Source of the DNA: Callipepla californica brunnescens
Taxonomy: Eukaryota; Chordata; Aves; Galliformes; Odontophoridae
Direction of reading: 5' to 3'
Length of the DNA: 64,000 nucleotides
Assembly (NCBI GenBank): GCA_023055505.1
Contig: JALIRH010000035.1
Location: 3,032,382 to 3,096,381 of the forward strand
Shown: in pieces, positions 36,011-46,479 of the stretch
Numbering within the stretch: the stretch's first letter is position 1
How the letters are laid out: each line of letters opens with the position of its first letter
Made by a program: the position numbers and the translations under genes
Notes under the pieces: generated by a model
What the model saw: only the letters and a program-made list of their open reading frames with translations
Told to the model about the DNA's origin: nothing
Databases searched by the model: none

Positions 36011-36090
36011 TGGGGAGCTCACTGCCACGGGATGCTGTGAAGTCCATTCACAAAAGAAGGGCTATAAGTGTATTTAGAAAACTAAACGGG
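36011..36090 (+). mobile_element. Possible old LINE 3' fragment
   Basis: GGGGAGCTCACTGCCACGGG followed by ATGCTGTGAAGTCC recalls the sequence just after the reverse-transcriptase region of old amniote CR1/L3-type LINEs (wording 'gaactcattgccacaggatgt-gtga'). The surrounding sequence is too decayed to extend the match confidently. Confidence 0.4.
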
Positions 36091-36112
36091 CAAAAAGTCC
36101 ACCTGATCTGCC

Positions 36113-36150
36113 AAACAAAAAAATAAATAAATAAAAGAAAACAAAAAGAA
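36113..36150 (+). repeat. (AAAT)n / A-rich simple repeat
   Basis: AAATAAATAAATAAAAG, then A-rich sequence. It lies about 20 bp beyond the possible LINE fragment and could descend from its tail. Confidence 0.75.
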
Positions 36151-37084
36151 ACCAACTACAGACTGCCAGAAGTTAACAGCACAGCCTTGAAAAATGCAAA
36201 GGCATTGCTGGCCTTGCTCTTAACTCTTGAGAGCAGCTCCTGCTGTACATTGGCTGAGCAGGACCTTGGGCCAAGCAAACAGCGCTGGGCTCAAACTTCA
36301 GACAGCAGAAGGGCTGGGATAACCTCAGCCTCAGGGCTGCCTTAAATGCCCACCAAAGCTCTACCCTTCCTCGTTCCCCCTCCTCTTTCCCTATCCCACT
36401 GGGCTTGATTTCCAAACTGGAAACATCTGAATCGTCTTTTTTTGTTCTTGTTGTTGTTGTCCTGAATGAGAAGCAAACCTAAAGTAAACGCACTTTACAT
36501 GACACAAGCCAAACGTAATGACACAAGCTTTTGTTTCCTTTTCATATGGACCACATCTACCAAGAGCACCACATTGAACCTGGGTACACGGCTCAACCTA
36601 GGGCTGCCCTGCGCCCTAAACCAGTTAAAATCCCTACAGAAACTCCCCTCAGCCTCGGATGAACTGTCAGGCTGGTGTGAGCCGTGATCCCCTTAAACTT
36701 CTTCCCATAACAGGGCTGCAATGCAATTAGCCTTTAAGCCTGATATCCCATTAATAGCTGCCCACAGCAGATGTGTAGGGAAAGCCAGAAGAGCAGAGCA
36801 CGCTGTTTCCCCAGGATGCTCTGATCTGCGGTGACTTAGGGGCATCTCTGAAGATGGTTTGTGAGCTCCCTTCCCACCAGCAAGCAGCCAACCCCTGGCG
36901 TACCTCCTCGACTCAAAGCAGCAGCTCTGGGAGAGATGGGGTGCATCAGCTGATCACCATCTTGCCCATAAATATTACCCCAAACACTTTATTTCCTGCA
37001 GAGATAAGAATATCTCCCATCTTTATCAGTTCCACATTGCAATCAATATGGTCTGCATTTAAAGAGCACACACACAAACACGCA
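36151..37084. other. Unique noncoding DNA
   Basis: TTGTTGTTGTTGTCC near 36449 is a short simple repeat. No exon or repeat family is recognised. Confidence 0.4.
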
Positions 37085-37126
37085 TCTCTTTCTCTCTCTC
37101 TCTCTATATATATATAATGTGTGTGT
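37085..37126 (+). repeat. Compound (TC)n(TA)n(TG)n microsatellite
   Basis: About ten TC units pass directly into five or six TA units and then about five TG units. The TA core could form a cruciform or melt easily. It lies beside an enhancer-like block. Confidence 0.85.
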
Positions 37127-37184
37127 TTTGATACATGCCATGTATATATCGTATACATCGCCTCACTGTGCGGGATTAAGTGCA

Positions 37185-37316
37185 TATTTCCACGGAGAAA
37201 TAAATAAATAAATACCCAGCAATTTCTCAATTCCTTCCTGCTGCGTGGCAGCGGTGAAAATTGCTTAGAAATGGGACTATTATAAATATTCTATATATAA
37301 CCGCACGTTGCGGAGG
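37185..37316. other. Candidate conserved noncoding element
   Basis: Contains a short AAAT repeat (37197-37215), then CCCAGCAATTTCTCAATTCC, GTGAAAATTGCTTAGAAATG, TATTATAAATATTC and CCGCACGTTGCGG. High-complexity sequence bordered by a microsatellite on one side and a G-run cluster on the other. Confidence 0.3.
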
Positions 37317-37319
37317 AGT

Positions 37320-37367
37320 GGGGTGGGGGGGCCAGGGTTGGAGCTGGGGGGAGGGGGGAATAAGGGG
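37320..37367 (+). other. G-quadruplex-prone run
   Basis: Six G tracts in 48 bp: 37320-37323, 37325-37331, 37335-37337, 37346-37351, 37353-37358 and 37364-37367. Loops of 1-8 bases satisfy the usual quadruplex pattern on the plus strand. It sits between two enhancer-like blocks. Confidence 0.75.
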
Positions 37368-37529
37368 AGAAGGCTCGCGTGTTTGGAAAATGCAAACACA
37401 AAGGAGGGCATAGAAACACATCCAGCCATTTCCACCTCGGTGCTATTTATAGCTGCCGTGTTATGAGGTGTTTGTTTAAAGGGGCACTGGCGGGGTATGG
37501 AAGGACCCAGCCCTGCTTCGAGGAGGCAT
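37368..37529. other. Unique noncoding DNA between G-run and next block
   Basis: No recognised element. GTGCTATTTATAGCTGCCG near 37440 is high-complexity and may belong with the following block. Confidence 0.35.
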
Positions 37530-37965
37530 GCAAACAATATTAACTTGGCAAAAGAAAGGAGCCCTAATCCAGCCCAAAAGTTTGGCCTTTCTTGGGTGGT
37601 TGGTTATTTTTTTTAATTTTTTCCCGTGTTTGTAAGAATGAAAGTTTTGAACTGTATTTGCTTCCTCGTTAACACTCCTGTTCTGTTAGCCCGGGGAGGT
37701 AGCTCGCTGGGTTTGGGGTCAGGCCCCGGAATGAAAAGAGGAGAAACAGGCAAATCAGAGAACATATCTGCCATTGCTCTGCCAAATTTCCCCTCTTTAG
37801 AGCAGGCATTGGCAAGGGAGTCAAATTTCAAACTGTTCTGGTTAGCTCCGCAGTTGGTCGAAAGTAAAAATGAAAAATATTCCCTAGAACGCTGCCAATT
37901 CTTCTGTGAACGCGTTTAGTTTTGAAATTAATTAGAAATATTGAAATAATTGGGATGAAAAATTC
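37530..37965. other. Candidate conserved regulatory block
   Basis: Over 400 bp without repeats except one T/A stretch near 37606-37622. Notable words are CAAACAATATTAACTTGGC (forkhead-like AAACAATATT plus a TTGGC half-site), GCCCGGGGAGG, GTTGGTCGAAAG, GAACGCGTTTAG and TTGAAATTAATTAGAAATAT. The mix of CpG-containing and homeodomain-core words is unlike the surrounding spacer. A 97-residue frame at 37626-37919 is open but has no domain. Either a conserved enhancer or an unrecognised lncRNA exon is possible. Confidence 0.4.
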
Positions 37966-38369
37966 AACCGGCTCCTTCGAGAACACTTTGCTTCTGAAGA
38001 GTTATAGCACCAACCCCTGAAGAGCTCCCATTGTTCCCTTGTGAGATGCCATATGGAGTAGGAGGGGTGGGAACTCAGGGGAAGAGTTATGACAATGAAA
38101 ACAAAAACATAAATAAAATAAAGGAAGTTCTGTGTTCTCTGCAGGGACATGACTAAGGGCTCACCAGGCTGGCAGAAGAAATTTCTGCTCCTTGGGCCAC
38201 GCAGGGATGGGATGGCAGTGGTACAGGAAGAGACCTCCAGCCCTGAGCTGTGGATGCCAACAAGTGAATGAGCATTCACCAGTGCTTTGCAGCTCAGTCT
38301 CAGTGGCCAGATGAGCTCTCTCTGTTTCAGCTTGTAATAGGGAATCACAGTTGACTCGTGACAAGAAGA
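37966..38369. other. Unique noncoding DNA
   Basis: The minus-strand frame at 37932-38348 (138 residues) has no domain. No repeat is recognised until the CR1 tail begins. Confidence 0.4.
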
Positions 38370-38462
38370 TCATAGAATTGTCAGGAGTTGGAAGGGACAC
38401 TTAAAAATCATCTGGTCCCTGCAGTGAACAGGGACACCTAGAGCTTGATGCTCTCCCATCAG
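38370..38462 (-). mobile_element. CR1 LINE 3' fragment
   Basis: CATAGAATTGTCAGGAGTTG, then GAAGGGACACTTAAAAATCATC and CAGGGACACCTAGAGCTTGATG, is the reverse complement of a CR1 3' end. The element's terminus is at the low coordinate and it is 5'-truncated after about 90 bp. More intact wording than the tail at 6640. Confidence 0.85.
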
Positions 38463-38882
38463 TTTGGGAAGATGTCACACCTGGCTGCGTAGGAGTGTAA
38501 AGCCACTGTGGTGTGTTCTGTGCTGCTCAGGGATGAGGAATGACCTGCTCCTTTGTCCTCTCCTTTCAGCATGGGGCTCTGCTGGAAGCCTGCAGAGATG
38601 CCTGCAGCCTCGCAGCACACTGATCACGTGGAGCCCACCAGGTGTTTCCAGTTTGTGATGTGCTATTCCCATGCAAGCCACAGCACAGGTCCTTAAACTG
38701 CGCTGCAGCCCATTAACTCCTAGCTCCCAGGCATGAAATTTGCTCAGTCCTATCGATTCTAGCAGAAAACCCAGTAACTATTTAACAATAAAACCACCAA
38801 CTCCTTCAAGAAGAACTGCAACAGGACAACGAGCATCCCTACACAAGGGGATTCCAAGGGCTGCTTTACAACATGCAATTAT
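38463..38882. other. Unique noncoding DNA
   Basis: Could contain further decayed CR1 sequence immediately after the tail, but none is recognisable. Confidence 0.4.
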
Positions 38883-38909
38883 TGTTTGTTTGTTTGCTTG
38901 TTTGTTTTT
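38883..38909 (+). repeat. (TTTG)n simple repeat
   Basis: Six TTTG-type units, one with a C, followed by TTTTTA. Simple repeat. Confidence 0.8.
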
Positions 38910-39299
38910 AAATAAGTGCATAAAACAGAAAGGAAACATCAGATCTTCATCACCTCTAGCTTAATCCCATGCAAAAAGTTCAGCCCTGGATGTGGACGGC
39001 CAGCAGCCCTGCATGGCTCCTTCCATGGGCAGGGGAAGAAGTCACGATGCTATAAATCATTTTTCTGCTAGTACTCACCATGTGCTGAGCCACTGTTGCT
39101 GTTTTGGTCAAATCAGTGCTTATTCCTAATAAAAACTGTATGGAAATCTTGTCATAAACTGAAGCTATCAGATTGTCTGTGCTTAATTATATGTTTTAAT
39201 TGTTTAACTGCAGGGGCATTTGGCAGTCATAGATGCACACTTTAAAACAAAAACAAACAAAAAAAAGAGGCTTGAAAGAAGTTGAATCAACCTGAGAAA
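38910..39299. other. Unique noncoding DNA
   Basis: AAAACAAAAACAAACAAAAAA near 39245 is low-complexity. No other element is recognised. Confidence 0.4.
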
Positions 39300-39690
39300 A
39301 TAAAATATCATCCTACGAAACGCTTGATATATTGTTACTTTGATAAGTTCAAACAAGTGTGACTCACTATACAACCATTCTATCAATTCTGAACAAAAAA
39401 CTGCATGGGATTATTATGCTTTTAATCCAAAGAGCTGGGTATTTGGAATTCCTCGAGCCCTTTGTGGTGTCATATTAGCTAGGCCAGTCTCTCATGAAAA
39501 GAATGTATTGTTGAATAGAGTTGAGTCCGGATCTCTGCTCCATTGGGTTGATAAAATGGCAGTTGATTTAAAAAGAACCAGCTTGTCTAGAGAAAGGATT
39601 AGCAGATTAAGAGACTGCATGTAATTTTTTTTTTTTATGTAATGTAAAGTTACATTTCATAACTAAAAGGGATTAATTAAAACGTTAATA
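39300..39690. other. Candidate conserved regulatory block
   Basis: High-complexity AT-rich sequence with TACTTTGATAAGTTCAAAC, GGGATTATTATGCTTTTAAT, CATTGGGTTGATAAAATGG and GGGATTAATTAAAACGTTAA. Near 39620-39660, ATGTAATTT and T12 are followed by ATGTAATGTAAAGTTACAT, which contains an imperfect palindrome. No repeat family matches. The plus-strand frame at 39340-39624 has no domain. Confidence 0.4.
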
Positions 39691-40581
39691 GAAGGAGAGA
39701 TGTTATTTTTCCAGGGACAAATGCCTCCCCACACATATGAACGTTCGCTTTATTTGCTGCTGCTTCAACAGTAGGAAAATGAAATGCTGCTCTGTGAGAG
39801 TGGGCACCGAGAGAAAGGGGAGAGGTCTGTGTGGTGGTTCAGCATTTTGTTTTCCTGTTGCACCAATCTGGATTTCGGAACAGAAAAAAGAAATCACCGT
39901 GCAGCCATGTGTGTATATATACGTATATTTTAGCCCAGTCCTTCCTACGTGCATTGAAGAAGAAACAAAAAGTAATTTGTCTGATCTGGCATAATGGGAT
40001 ACCTCTCCTCCTTTCCACGCTTTGCTGCTGCTTTTTATTTAGAGATTCTGCTCTCCTGCATGTACCCTTTCAGTGAGGCAGTACTGGTGTTGCAGAGGCA
40101 GAGGAGAGCACACTGGGGCGTTCAGCAGCAGGAATTTGCAGAACTGGTGCAAAACACAGCCAAAAAAGCCCTACCTAGGTACAATGTCAGCATTGCTTAT
40201 ATGGAACAAACACTCCAAAGCAAATCCCGCCACGAGAAGCGGTCAAGTTCAGAGCCCGCATCACCAAAATTCACTCCATTCTTAAATCCTGCTTGGGAGC
40301 ATCAATCAGAAATCACTGTTATTTTCAGTACTCTCCCAGACGGGCAAATAATCTGAGGGCAGTGCAGTTGTCTCGTCTTCCTTATTATAAGAATAACCAC
40401 AACTGATCTCCCTCGGTAAGTCACTTATAGCTAGCACTTTCGTATACCTGTGCAATGAATTTTAATTGAGTGTTACAAAGTTGTTCAGTCACCGCCTTAA
40501 GCAGCTGTGTACAGATGTGCACTGGCGATGCCATATTGCAACCCGGAGAAATTGCAGTTCACCCTTCAACTATCCTTCCTT
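39691..40581. other. Unique noncoding DNA
   Basis: The frame at 39994-40356 (120 residues) has peptide-like composition but no domain, and overlaps an alternative frame at 40073-40285. GTATATATACGTATATTT near 39912 is a short TA-rich palindromic stretch. Confidence 0.4.
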
Positions 40582-40634
40582 TCACACGCACACACACACA
40601 AAAAAAAAAAAAAAGAAAGAAAGAAAGAAAGAAG
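40582..40634 (+). repeat. Compound (CA)n-poly(A)-(GAAA)n repeat
   Basis: CACACGCACACACACACA, then about 15 A, then five GAAA units. Compound microsatellite, plausibly polymorphic. Confidence 0.85.
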
Positions 40635-41129
40635 ACTGAATGACAACACGCTATAATAAAAACTGCATTATTGCTGCGTTTACGTAGACCAGTAACCTAC
40701 TACAACCATTTGGCACCGGCAACCACATTTTTTCAGAAGAAAGTATGCATCTCCTCCTGGATCACAATGGAAAACCTTAATGAGGGAGTTTCTTCCCAAT
40801 CCTTTCCTCAGTCACTATTTAAACTATGCCCCGAAGTAGGAGGCTTGGTGCCCGTTCTTTGCTAAGAATGGCATCCCACCCATTTTACTGCAGATGTTTC
40901 CATTCACTGTACGGACGTTCAATGAATTTTTCAGTCCCACCAGATTCCTGGCCTCAGCCACGTCAAGAGACAAAGAGCTCCGCAGGTTTTTGTACACTGT
41001 ACAAAACCCAGTTCTTTTTAACCGTTCTGAATGTACTGCAATTCACCTTCTCCCTTCTTTTATTATTTACTTCTATGTTCTCTGAACAATCTCTTTCAAG
41101 AAATTATTCTATTGAGAACTTTGCAGGCC
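40635..41129. other. Unique noncoding DNA
   Basis: No recognised repeat or exon. It could include the far, decayed end of the LINE relic that follows. Confidence 0.4.
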
Positions 41130-42610
41130 CCTAATTATCCCTGTTGTCCGTCTCCCAGCTGTTTCTATTTATTCTGTATCCTACCAGGGTCGGAGTGACC
41201 GATACCATGGGACACTGATATAATATCTTTATATTTTCAATATCATGTTCCATACAAGTAGGGCTTTTTTCTAGCACTTCTCTGGTGTTTATCTTAGCCA
41301 CTGCTGAGGACCGAACAGTGATACCATTGAACCACTCCATGTTTTTTTCCCCTTCAGTGATAACTTCGATAGATATGGGCTGTCCAAATACTCTTTTGAA
41401 GAGCCCCTTGGTGTCGTCAGCCAGGAATTTCCACTCGGTCCCCCAGGTTTCCCTTTTTCCAAGTAGGGTTCCATTAAAAGCCTTTATCTACCTCCAGCCT
41501 CTCCCAAAAATCAGCTTGAACCATCTCTGTATTTTCCTCTTACTTTTCATCTCTTTTCCTACTCACCAATAAATATCTTTAAGCAACTCCAGAAGGCGCA
41601 GCATTAGTTGAGTTTTTTGCCATGTTAAAAATGAACCATTTTCTTCCCCTCTCTGAGTGTGCGTTGGGGGGTCTTTTTACTCACATCTAATCCATGACAG
41701 TGCTTTACTAGTCAGCCCTCAGGTCCTTAGTTTCCTTAGTAGCCTCTTGTTAGGGACTTTGTCCAAAGCCTTTCTGCATGTCTATATGAATTATGTCAAC
41801 CAGTCCTCCCTTATTCACCAGTTAGTTGACCTGTTCCCAAGAGTCTGTTATAGAGATGTGAATTTCCTTCACAGAAACCGCCTTGGCTCATCTGTATCAT
41901 ATCAAGTAGTTGTTACAGATTTCTATTTTAAATAATCTCTTCATTCAGCCTGCCCAGCGCTTAATTAAGCCTTGCTGATTTGCAATATGTGGGATGAACA
42001 TTTCCAAAGAGGCGTCCTTGCAGACTTCCCATAGAGCAGCTGATTTGAGCAGGATTATCGCTTTTTTGTCAGTCACTCGATCACATCTTTCTCACTGCAG
42101 GTATGTGCTTTTCGGTCCTTGCAACTCCTTATTCTTTTACTGTTCAGTATTGGAGCAGCAGATTGGAGCCATAAACAAGTCCTCCATGCTGCTGAATGCT
42201 GCACAAAAGCAAATGAAAGCTACTGTCCATTTCACACCTCCATCTCGCCTCTGTGTTCCTTTTCCATCACTACACTGCGTCTTCCCCTTCTATCCTCTGT
42301 CATAAGAGTTAATAGGCAGGTATGACTTTTATTTGTCTGCAATATTGTTATTTTCCCTGAGTGCTCTCTTAACCTTCTCCAAGTCTAACAAGTATTTTCT
42401 TTGCAGCCCCTCTGTTTCTAGCAAATCAATAAATTCCCTGCAAGTTGTTTGCATCTTTATGTGCTCTTCAAATTCTCCATTAGTCTACCTAATTTCCATC
42501 TTGCATTTTAGCCAGTTTTGTTTATATCCCATTCTGGTAATGTCACTAGGGCTGTTTTTTCCATTTTCTGGTGATATTTGTGCTGTGAAAAGCACAGTCT
42601 GACGGGATTA
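41130..42610 (-). mobile_element. Old non-LTR retrotransposon relic (CR1/L3-type reverse transcriptase region)
   Basis: The clearest part is 41650-41930. On the minus strand it reads approximately VDIIHIDMQKGFGQSP, where functional elements have a phrase of the type VDVIYLDFSKAFDKVPH, the fingers/palm motif of LINE reverse transcriptases. It continues with a counterpart of the KRLLxKL and 'LSWIxNWLK' segments. Frameshifts and stop codons interrupt it. Plus-strand phrases such as GGGACTTTGTCCAAAGCCTT and TTATGTCAACCAGTCCTCCC match the antisense wording of an old LINE shared by sauropsids. Words at 42450-42560 fit the upstream part. Limits are soft; 41130-41640 may be only partly element-derived. 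It is long dead. Confidence 0.6.
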
Positions 42611-42949
42611 TTACCCCTCTTTAAAGTGCTGTTGAAGTATAAGAGATGAATGGCTGACAGCATTAACACTACATTCAAATTGTCTAGCACAACCCATTGC
42701 AGGGAGATGCTGGAGAAGCGTAAAGTATCAGTAAAAAATTGTGAATTCTTATTAATTAGATCAACTCTCCCTCTATCACATAACCCATACAAGTTGTATT
42801 TCTACCACCTTGGAGCCAGAAGAGCAGCAGTAACCTTAGGGTTAAAGCTTTCTTCAGCACTACAGAGCTCCACGATAAGACCTTGGCATATCCCTATATC
42901 ATTTTATGCAAGTCAGACAAGGTGATTTATAAGTTATTCTCCCCAAGAT
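42611..42949. other. Unique noncoding DNA
   Basis: Could contain more of the LINE relic's upstream part, but nothing is recognisable. Confidence 0.35.
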
Positions 42950-43165
42950 TCAATTAATTTCACTTAGAGACATTTTCACAGTTGTACAATAAATGCTTAA
43001 ATTAAGACATTTCCCTGCTCCCCACCCTGCCGTGGAATGGAATCGAGTATTAACTGGTTATTGGGTGCCATTCATGGCCTGTGCAATTACAGATAAGAAC
43101 ATCGATCTGGCAGGAAAACAAATTGGCTCTTAAAAGAGGGCGGCGTGGATCTGACAGGGTAAGAT
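42950..43165. other. Candidate conserved noncoding element
   Basis: AAGATTCAATTAATTTCAC, ATCGAGTATTAACTGGTTAT and GTGCAATTACAGATAAGAAC lie in high-complexity sequence. GTTAT/TTAACTGG and GATAAG words could be HNF1- and GATA-type sites. Inference only. Confidence 0.3.
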
Positions 43166-44084
43166 GATTAGGCATCTCTCTAATGGCTCCTGTATATTAC
43201 GCCTGGACATGCAAAGGAAGCAGAGCATTCACCCCACTCTTGGGTGCAAAACAACAGCCTGCTCTCATGCAGGAGACCCAATTACCTGCTGGTTCTGGCC
43301 CATGGTGAAGTAACCTGCTAGGGATTAAATCCAGCATCCTGCTGCCATAGAAGTTTCTACTGTTCTGTAGATAAAGCAATATTTTACAGGAAATTTAGAG
43401 CAAGCGCCAGTCCCTGTCACTGTCTAATGACTAATGCAAAGAAAACCCCATCCCACAGTGACCTGACTGTCTCGCTGGGTTCTCGAGAAAAGAGAGGGCT
43501 CTGCAACAATTTTTAGGCCCGAAGAGAAATAGGCAGTTCTGACAGAGGTCTGGAGGACCTGTCACTGCCTCAGAATTTATAGAAGGATGTTGCTGCAGCC
43601 GTGAGTGAAAGAAATCAGAAGTTGTACATGTGCACTATCTCTTCCTTGGCCTGCAGCAAATCACACGGCCTTTCTACGTCCCATCCATCTTCCTGGACTG
43701 ATAAGTCACAGGAGAGGTGATTGTCAACAAAATCACCGTTTCACAAAGACGGCAGGTCTGCAAAGTCTGAGTATTTTCCAGGGAGGGTTTGTTTCTTTTC
43801 TGCAGAAGTGACATGACCCAGGGAACCCTCTCAGATTTCCAAGTACAGCCCTCGAGAGCTGCTAACAACTCAAGTTCCCAGACTGGAGAAGCACACCAGC
43901 AGACAGACTTAGGTCTGAGGCCTCTGGGTTTTCACAGCAGCACACAACAGAGGTGCCCTTGGGATTCATTCCTCTGTAGGAGGACAACACTCTAGGGTTT
44001 GCATTCCCCGAGAAAGAATGGCTACCAAAACACCAAAAACTTCTGGGGACATGAATTAGGATCCTCCTTTCATAATGAAAAGTG
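43166..44084. other. Unique noncoding DNA
   Basis: Around 43640-43690 the phrases GGCCTGCAGCAAATCACA and CGTCCCATCCATCTTCC loosely follow MIR order but are too decayed to call. Nothing else is recognised. Confidence 0.4.
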
Positions 44085-44112
44085 CCTGTGTGTGTATATG
44101 TACATATGTATG
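44085..44112 (+). repeat. Short (TG)n(TA)n repeat at mariner insertion site
   Basis: TGCCTGTGTGTGTATATGTA passes into CATATGTATG directly before the mariner inverted terminal repeat. The TA-rich run supplies the TA dinucleotide target that mariner transposases use. Confidence 0.7.
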
Positions 44113-44114
44113 TT

Positions 44115-44562
44115 GGTTGCTCCAAAAGTAATGCCTCCCATTTATTTCCATGGAAACTAAAACAGAAACAATATGCACAGTAACACGACTTGATAGTGAA
44201 GATTCTCAGCTACAAAAGACTATTTTGCAACACAGTTACGTCAGCAATGAAAAAGAACCTGCATGCCATAATCCTTAAAATCTGCATCAGTGGAGGTAAA
44301 CCACATCCACTGGTCAGTCTCCATCAACGTTTGGCAATGTCAGTGGCTGCGATTTTGTTCTGCATGAAGGAATTCAGTTACACTCCTTTGCTCCATACTC
44401 ACTTCCATGTCAGACTGCCCCTCCGCTGCCGTCTGTCACACGGCAACAAAATGTAATGGGATATTGGCGGGAAGGTTCAACCTCTACTGCCATACCACAG
44501 ATATCTACCTCTGATGTCACAGGCCAACAAAAGAAAATAGGAGGTATTCCTGTTGGAGCAGC
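44115..44562 (-). mobile_element. Internally deleted mariner element (Galluhop / Mariner1_GG type)
   Basis: Terminal inverted repeats are GTTGCTCCAAAAGTAATGCC-TCC at the left end and the reverse complement of 44540-44562 at the right. They match at 19 of 23 positions. The element spans about 448 bp, whereas the autonomous galliform mariner is about 1.2-1.3 kb, so most of the transposase is deleted. On the minus strand a transposase start is still visible at 44408: MEVSMEQRSVTEFLHAEQ, after which a frameshift leads to a stop within about 23 codons. The remaining left part derives from the C-terminal end and 3' flank. Non-autonomous and inactive. A clean TA duplication could not be assigned at both ends. 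Confidence 0.88.
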
Positions 44563-45710
44563 ACTCGTATATTCTTGAAAAGTGAGAATTTGCAGCTATA
44601 AAAATAGGAAAATATTTTACTTTCTCACAAGGAGAAACTCTGTAACATTCAAGTTCAGGCACGGTGACCAGCAGCTGTCCCTTTGGCAGCCACACCAAGG
44701 CATAGTTCCAGTTACTCAGCTGTATTTCTATTTAACAGGAAAAAAAACTACTGTGTTGCACTGGCCAAAGATGTAGTGCAAGAAAAAAAATGGTCTGAAA
44801 GTAACTGATCTATAGTTCTGCCCAACTTCTGGACAGGACGATCAATTCTATGCATTCCTCATCTTCCTAAAGGTCACTAGTCATGTTACTAACGTGCTAC
44901 AAATACAGGCTGCAGATTTCCCTTGAAATTGCTGGCTGGTCTAGTTTTTTATCTTCCTGCAAAGCAAAGCTGTCTTCTGGCTGTAAGGGACTGAGAAATG
45001 AAATGAGAATCACTGCAGACATCTCCATAGCATTTTTCTCAAGAATGGTGTTTGCATGCATGTACCTGAGACACTGGTGGTCGTGGTCCCAGCAGTACCA
45101 ATGGACTCAGAGCAGCCTGGATGAACTCATACACACAGATGGCTTTCTGTCAACGATCAATTTGGCCCATACTGCCAGTCACAGAGAACTGAATTTCTTG
45201 ATAACCAACACAAGGCTTTAATTTGATACCTTAGTCTTATACAGGAAGATATCTTGTTCCAAACAGAGCAATATTCTCACTCCTTGTCTTCCCTCTGCCC
45301 ATTTCTCTCTCCAGTCCATTGGACTAGCCAGGCAGCCAGCAAAATGTTTGCTCTTTTGACTTAGATGACAGTCAGAACGAAGCATGGCTTGCCAGATAGG
45401 AGCATGAACTCCCATGGCATCACATACAGAGCGATCTCACTACAGCACAGAGGGAATCAAACTCCTTGGGAGGTAAATCAAACATCACCTAATTGCTCCT
45501 TTCAATTGTTTGAAATTCTACATTTGGTTTCTAACTTTTCTACGTTCTTTGCATGGTGGCTTGCTGGATTTCCTTCAAGTCTTTGCTTCTCCTACAGAAT
45601 TGCAAAGGGTTTGCAGCATTTTTTCCCTGTTAATATTTTTGTAAGGAAAAATTCATTTCAGGTTGTTTGGGAAAACAGCAAAAAGGTGTAAAGGAATGAG
45701 GAAATAGAAC
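44563..45710. other. Unique noncoding DNA
   Basis: The frames at 44883-45221 (112 residues) and 45365-45691 (108 residues) lack domains. No repeat family is recognised. Confidence 0.4.
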
Positions 45711-45727
45711 AAAAAAAAAAAAAAAAA
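45711..45727 (+). repeat. Poly(A) tract
   Basis: A17 followed by GAGAAC. No element body upstream is recognised. Confidence 0.8.
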
Positions 45728-46479
45728 GAGAACATTTCTTCTTCCCTTCCCTCACTTTTTGAACAATCTCATCACTGTTCAATTTTGGAAAACCTAATGA
45801 AGTTGAAAAGACAAAGAGGTTCAGATCTTTTTTTCTCCAGATTCCTCCCCTGTGTTGCAGACCATCTGTAGCTACAATGAAAGACATTTTCCACTCAGTT
45901 AATCCAGAGACTAAACCTTCCAAAACTCTCTACATGTTTTGTGTTAAGAATACATTGTGAGATCCTGTTATCAGTGCAGCTTGAGATACTGCAGTGACAT
46001 AAAATCTTGCAGATGATACAAGCTGAGCTGCATTCAGAAAGCACCTGATAAAACCAGCAGAAATTCAGAAAATCCACTTTTTTTAACGGGATGACCTCCT
46101 CGTCCCTTCCTAAATCTATGCGTGGTCCTTGACTTTTTATGAGCAGTTTGGCTTTACACTGGATCCAAAGCCCTTGAAATAATTTGAAAGATCTCTACTG
46201 ACCTCAACAAGCCTAACATCAATCCCAGAAACTACAAAGGAGCACTGCATCCTTAAAATAAAAAGAGAAAGATTTGTGCCAAAAATGTTTCTTGTTTCGT
46301 AGGTACAGCTGCTACTTGTCCCTTGATATTTCTGCGGTGCTCTGGAAACTGGCTGCAGCATTTGACTGCAAATCCCTATCCAGTCCTCGCTGGTAAACTC
46401 ATATTTAATCAGTATCTGATTCTGCCATAGTAAAACCAGTGGCAGATTTGCCAGGGAGGTAAACGGAGGGAGGATCAAA
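45728..46479. other. Unique noncoding DNA
   Basis: The minus-strand frame at 46137-46541 (134 residues) has no domain. No repeat family is recognised. Confidence 0.4.

Noticed and set aside
39994..40356. 120-residue frame as a possible small protein
   Set aside because: Overlapped by another open frame in a different phase, with no recognisable domain or conserved neighbour exon.
43625..43690. Possible third MIR-like relic
   Set aside because: Only two short phrases fit and the spacing between them is poor.
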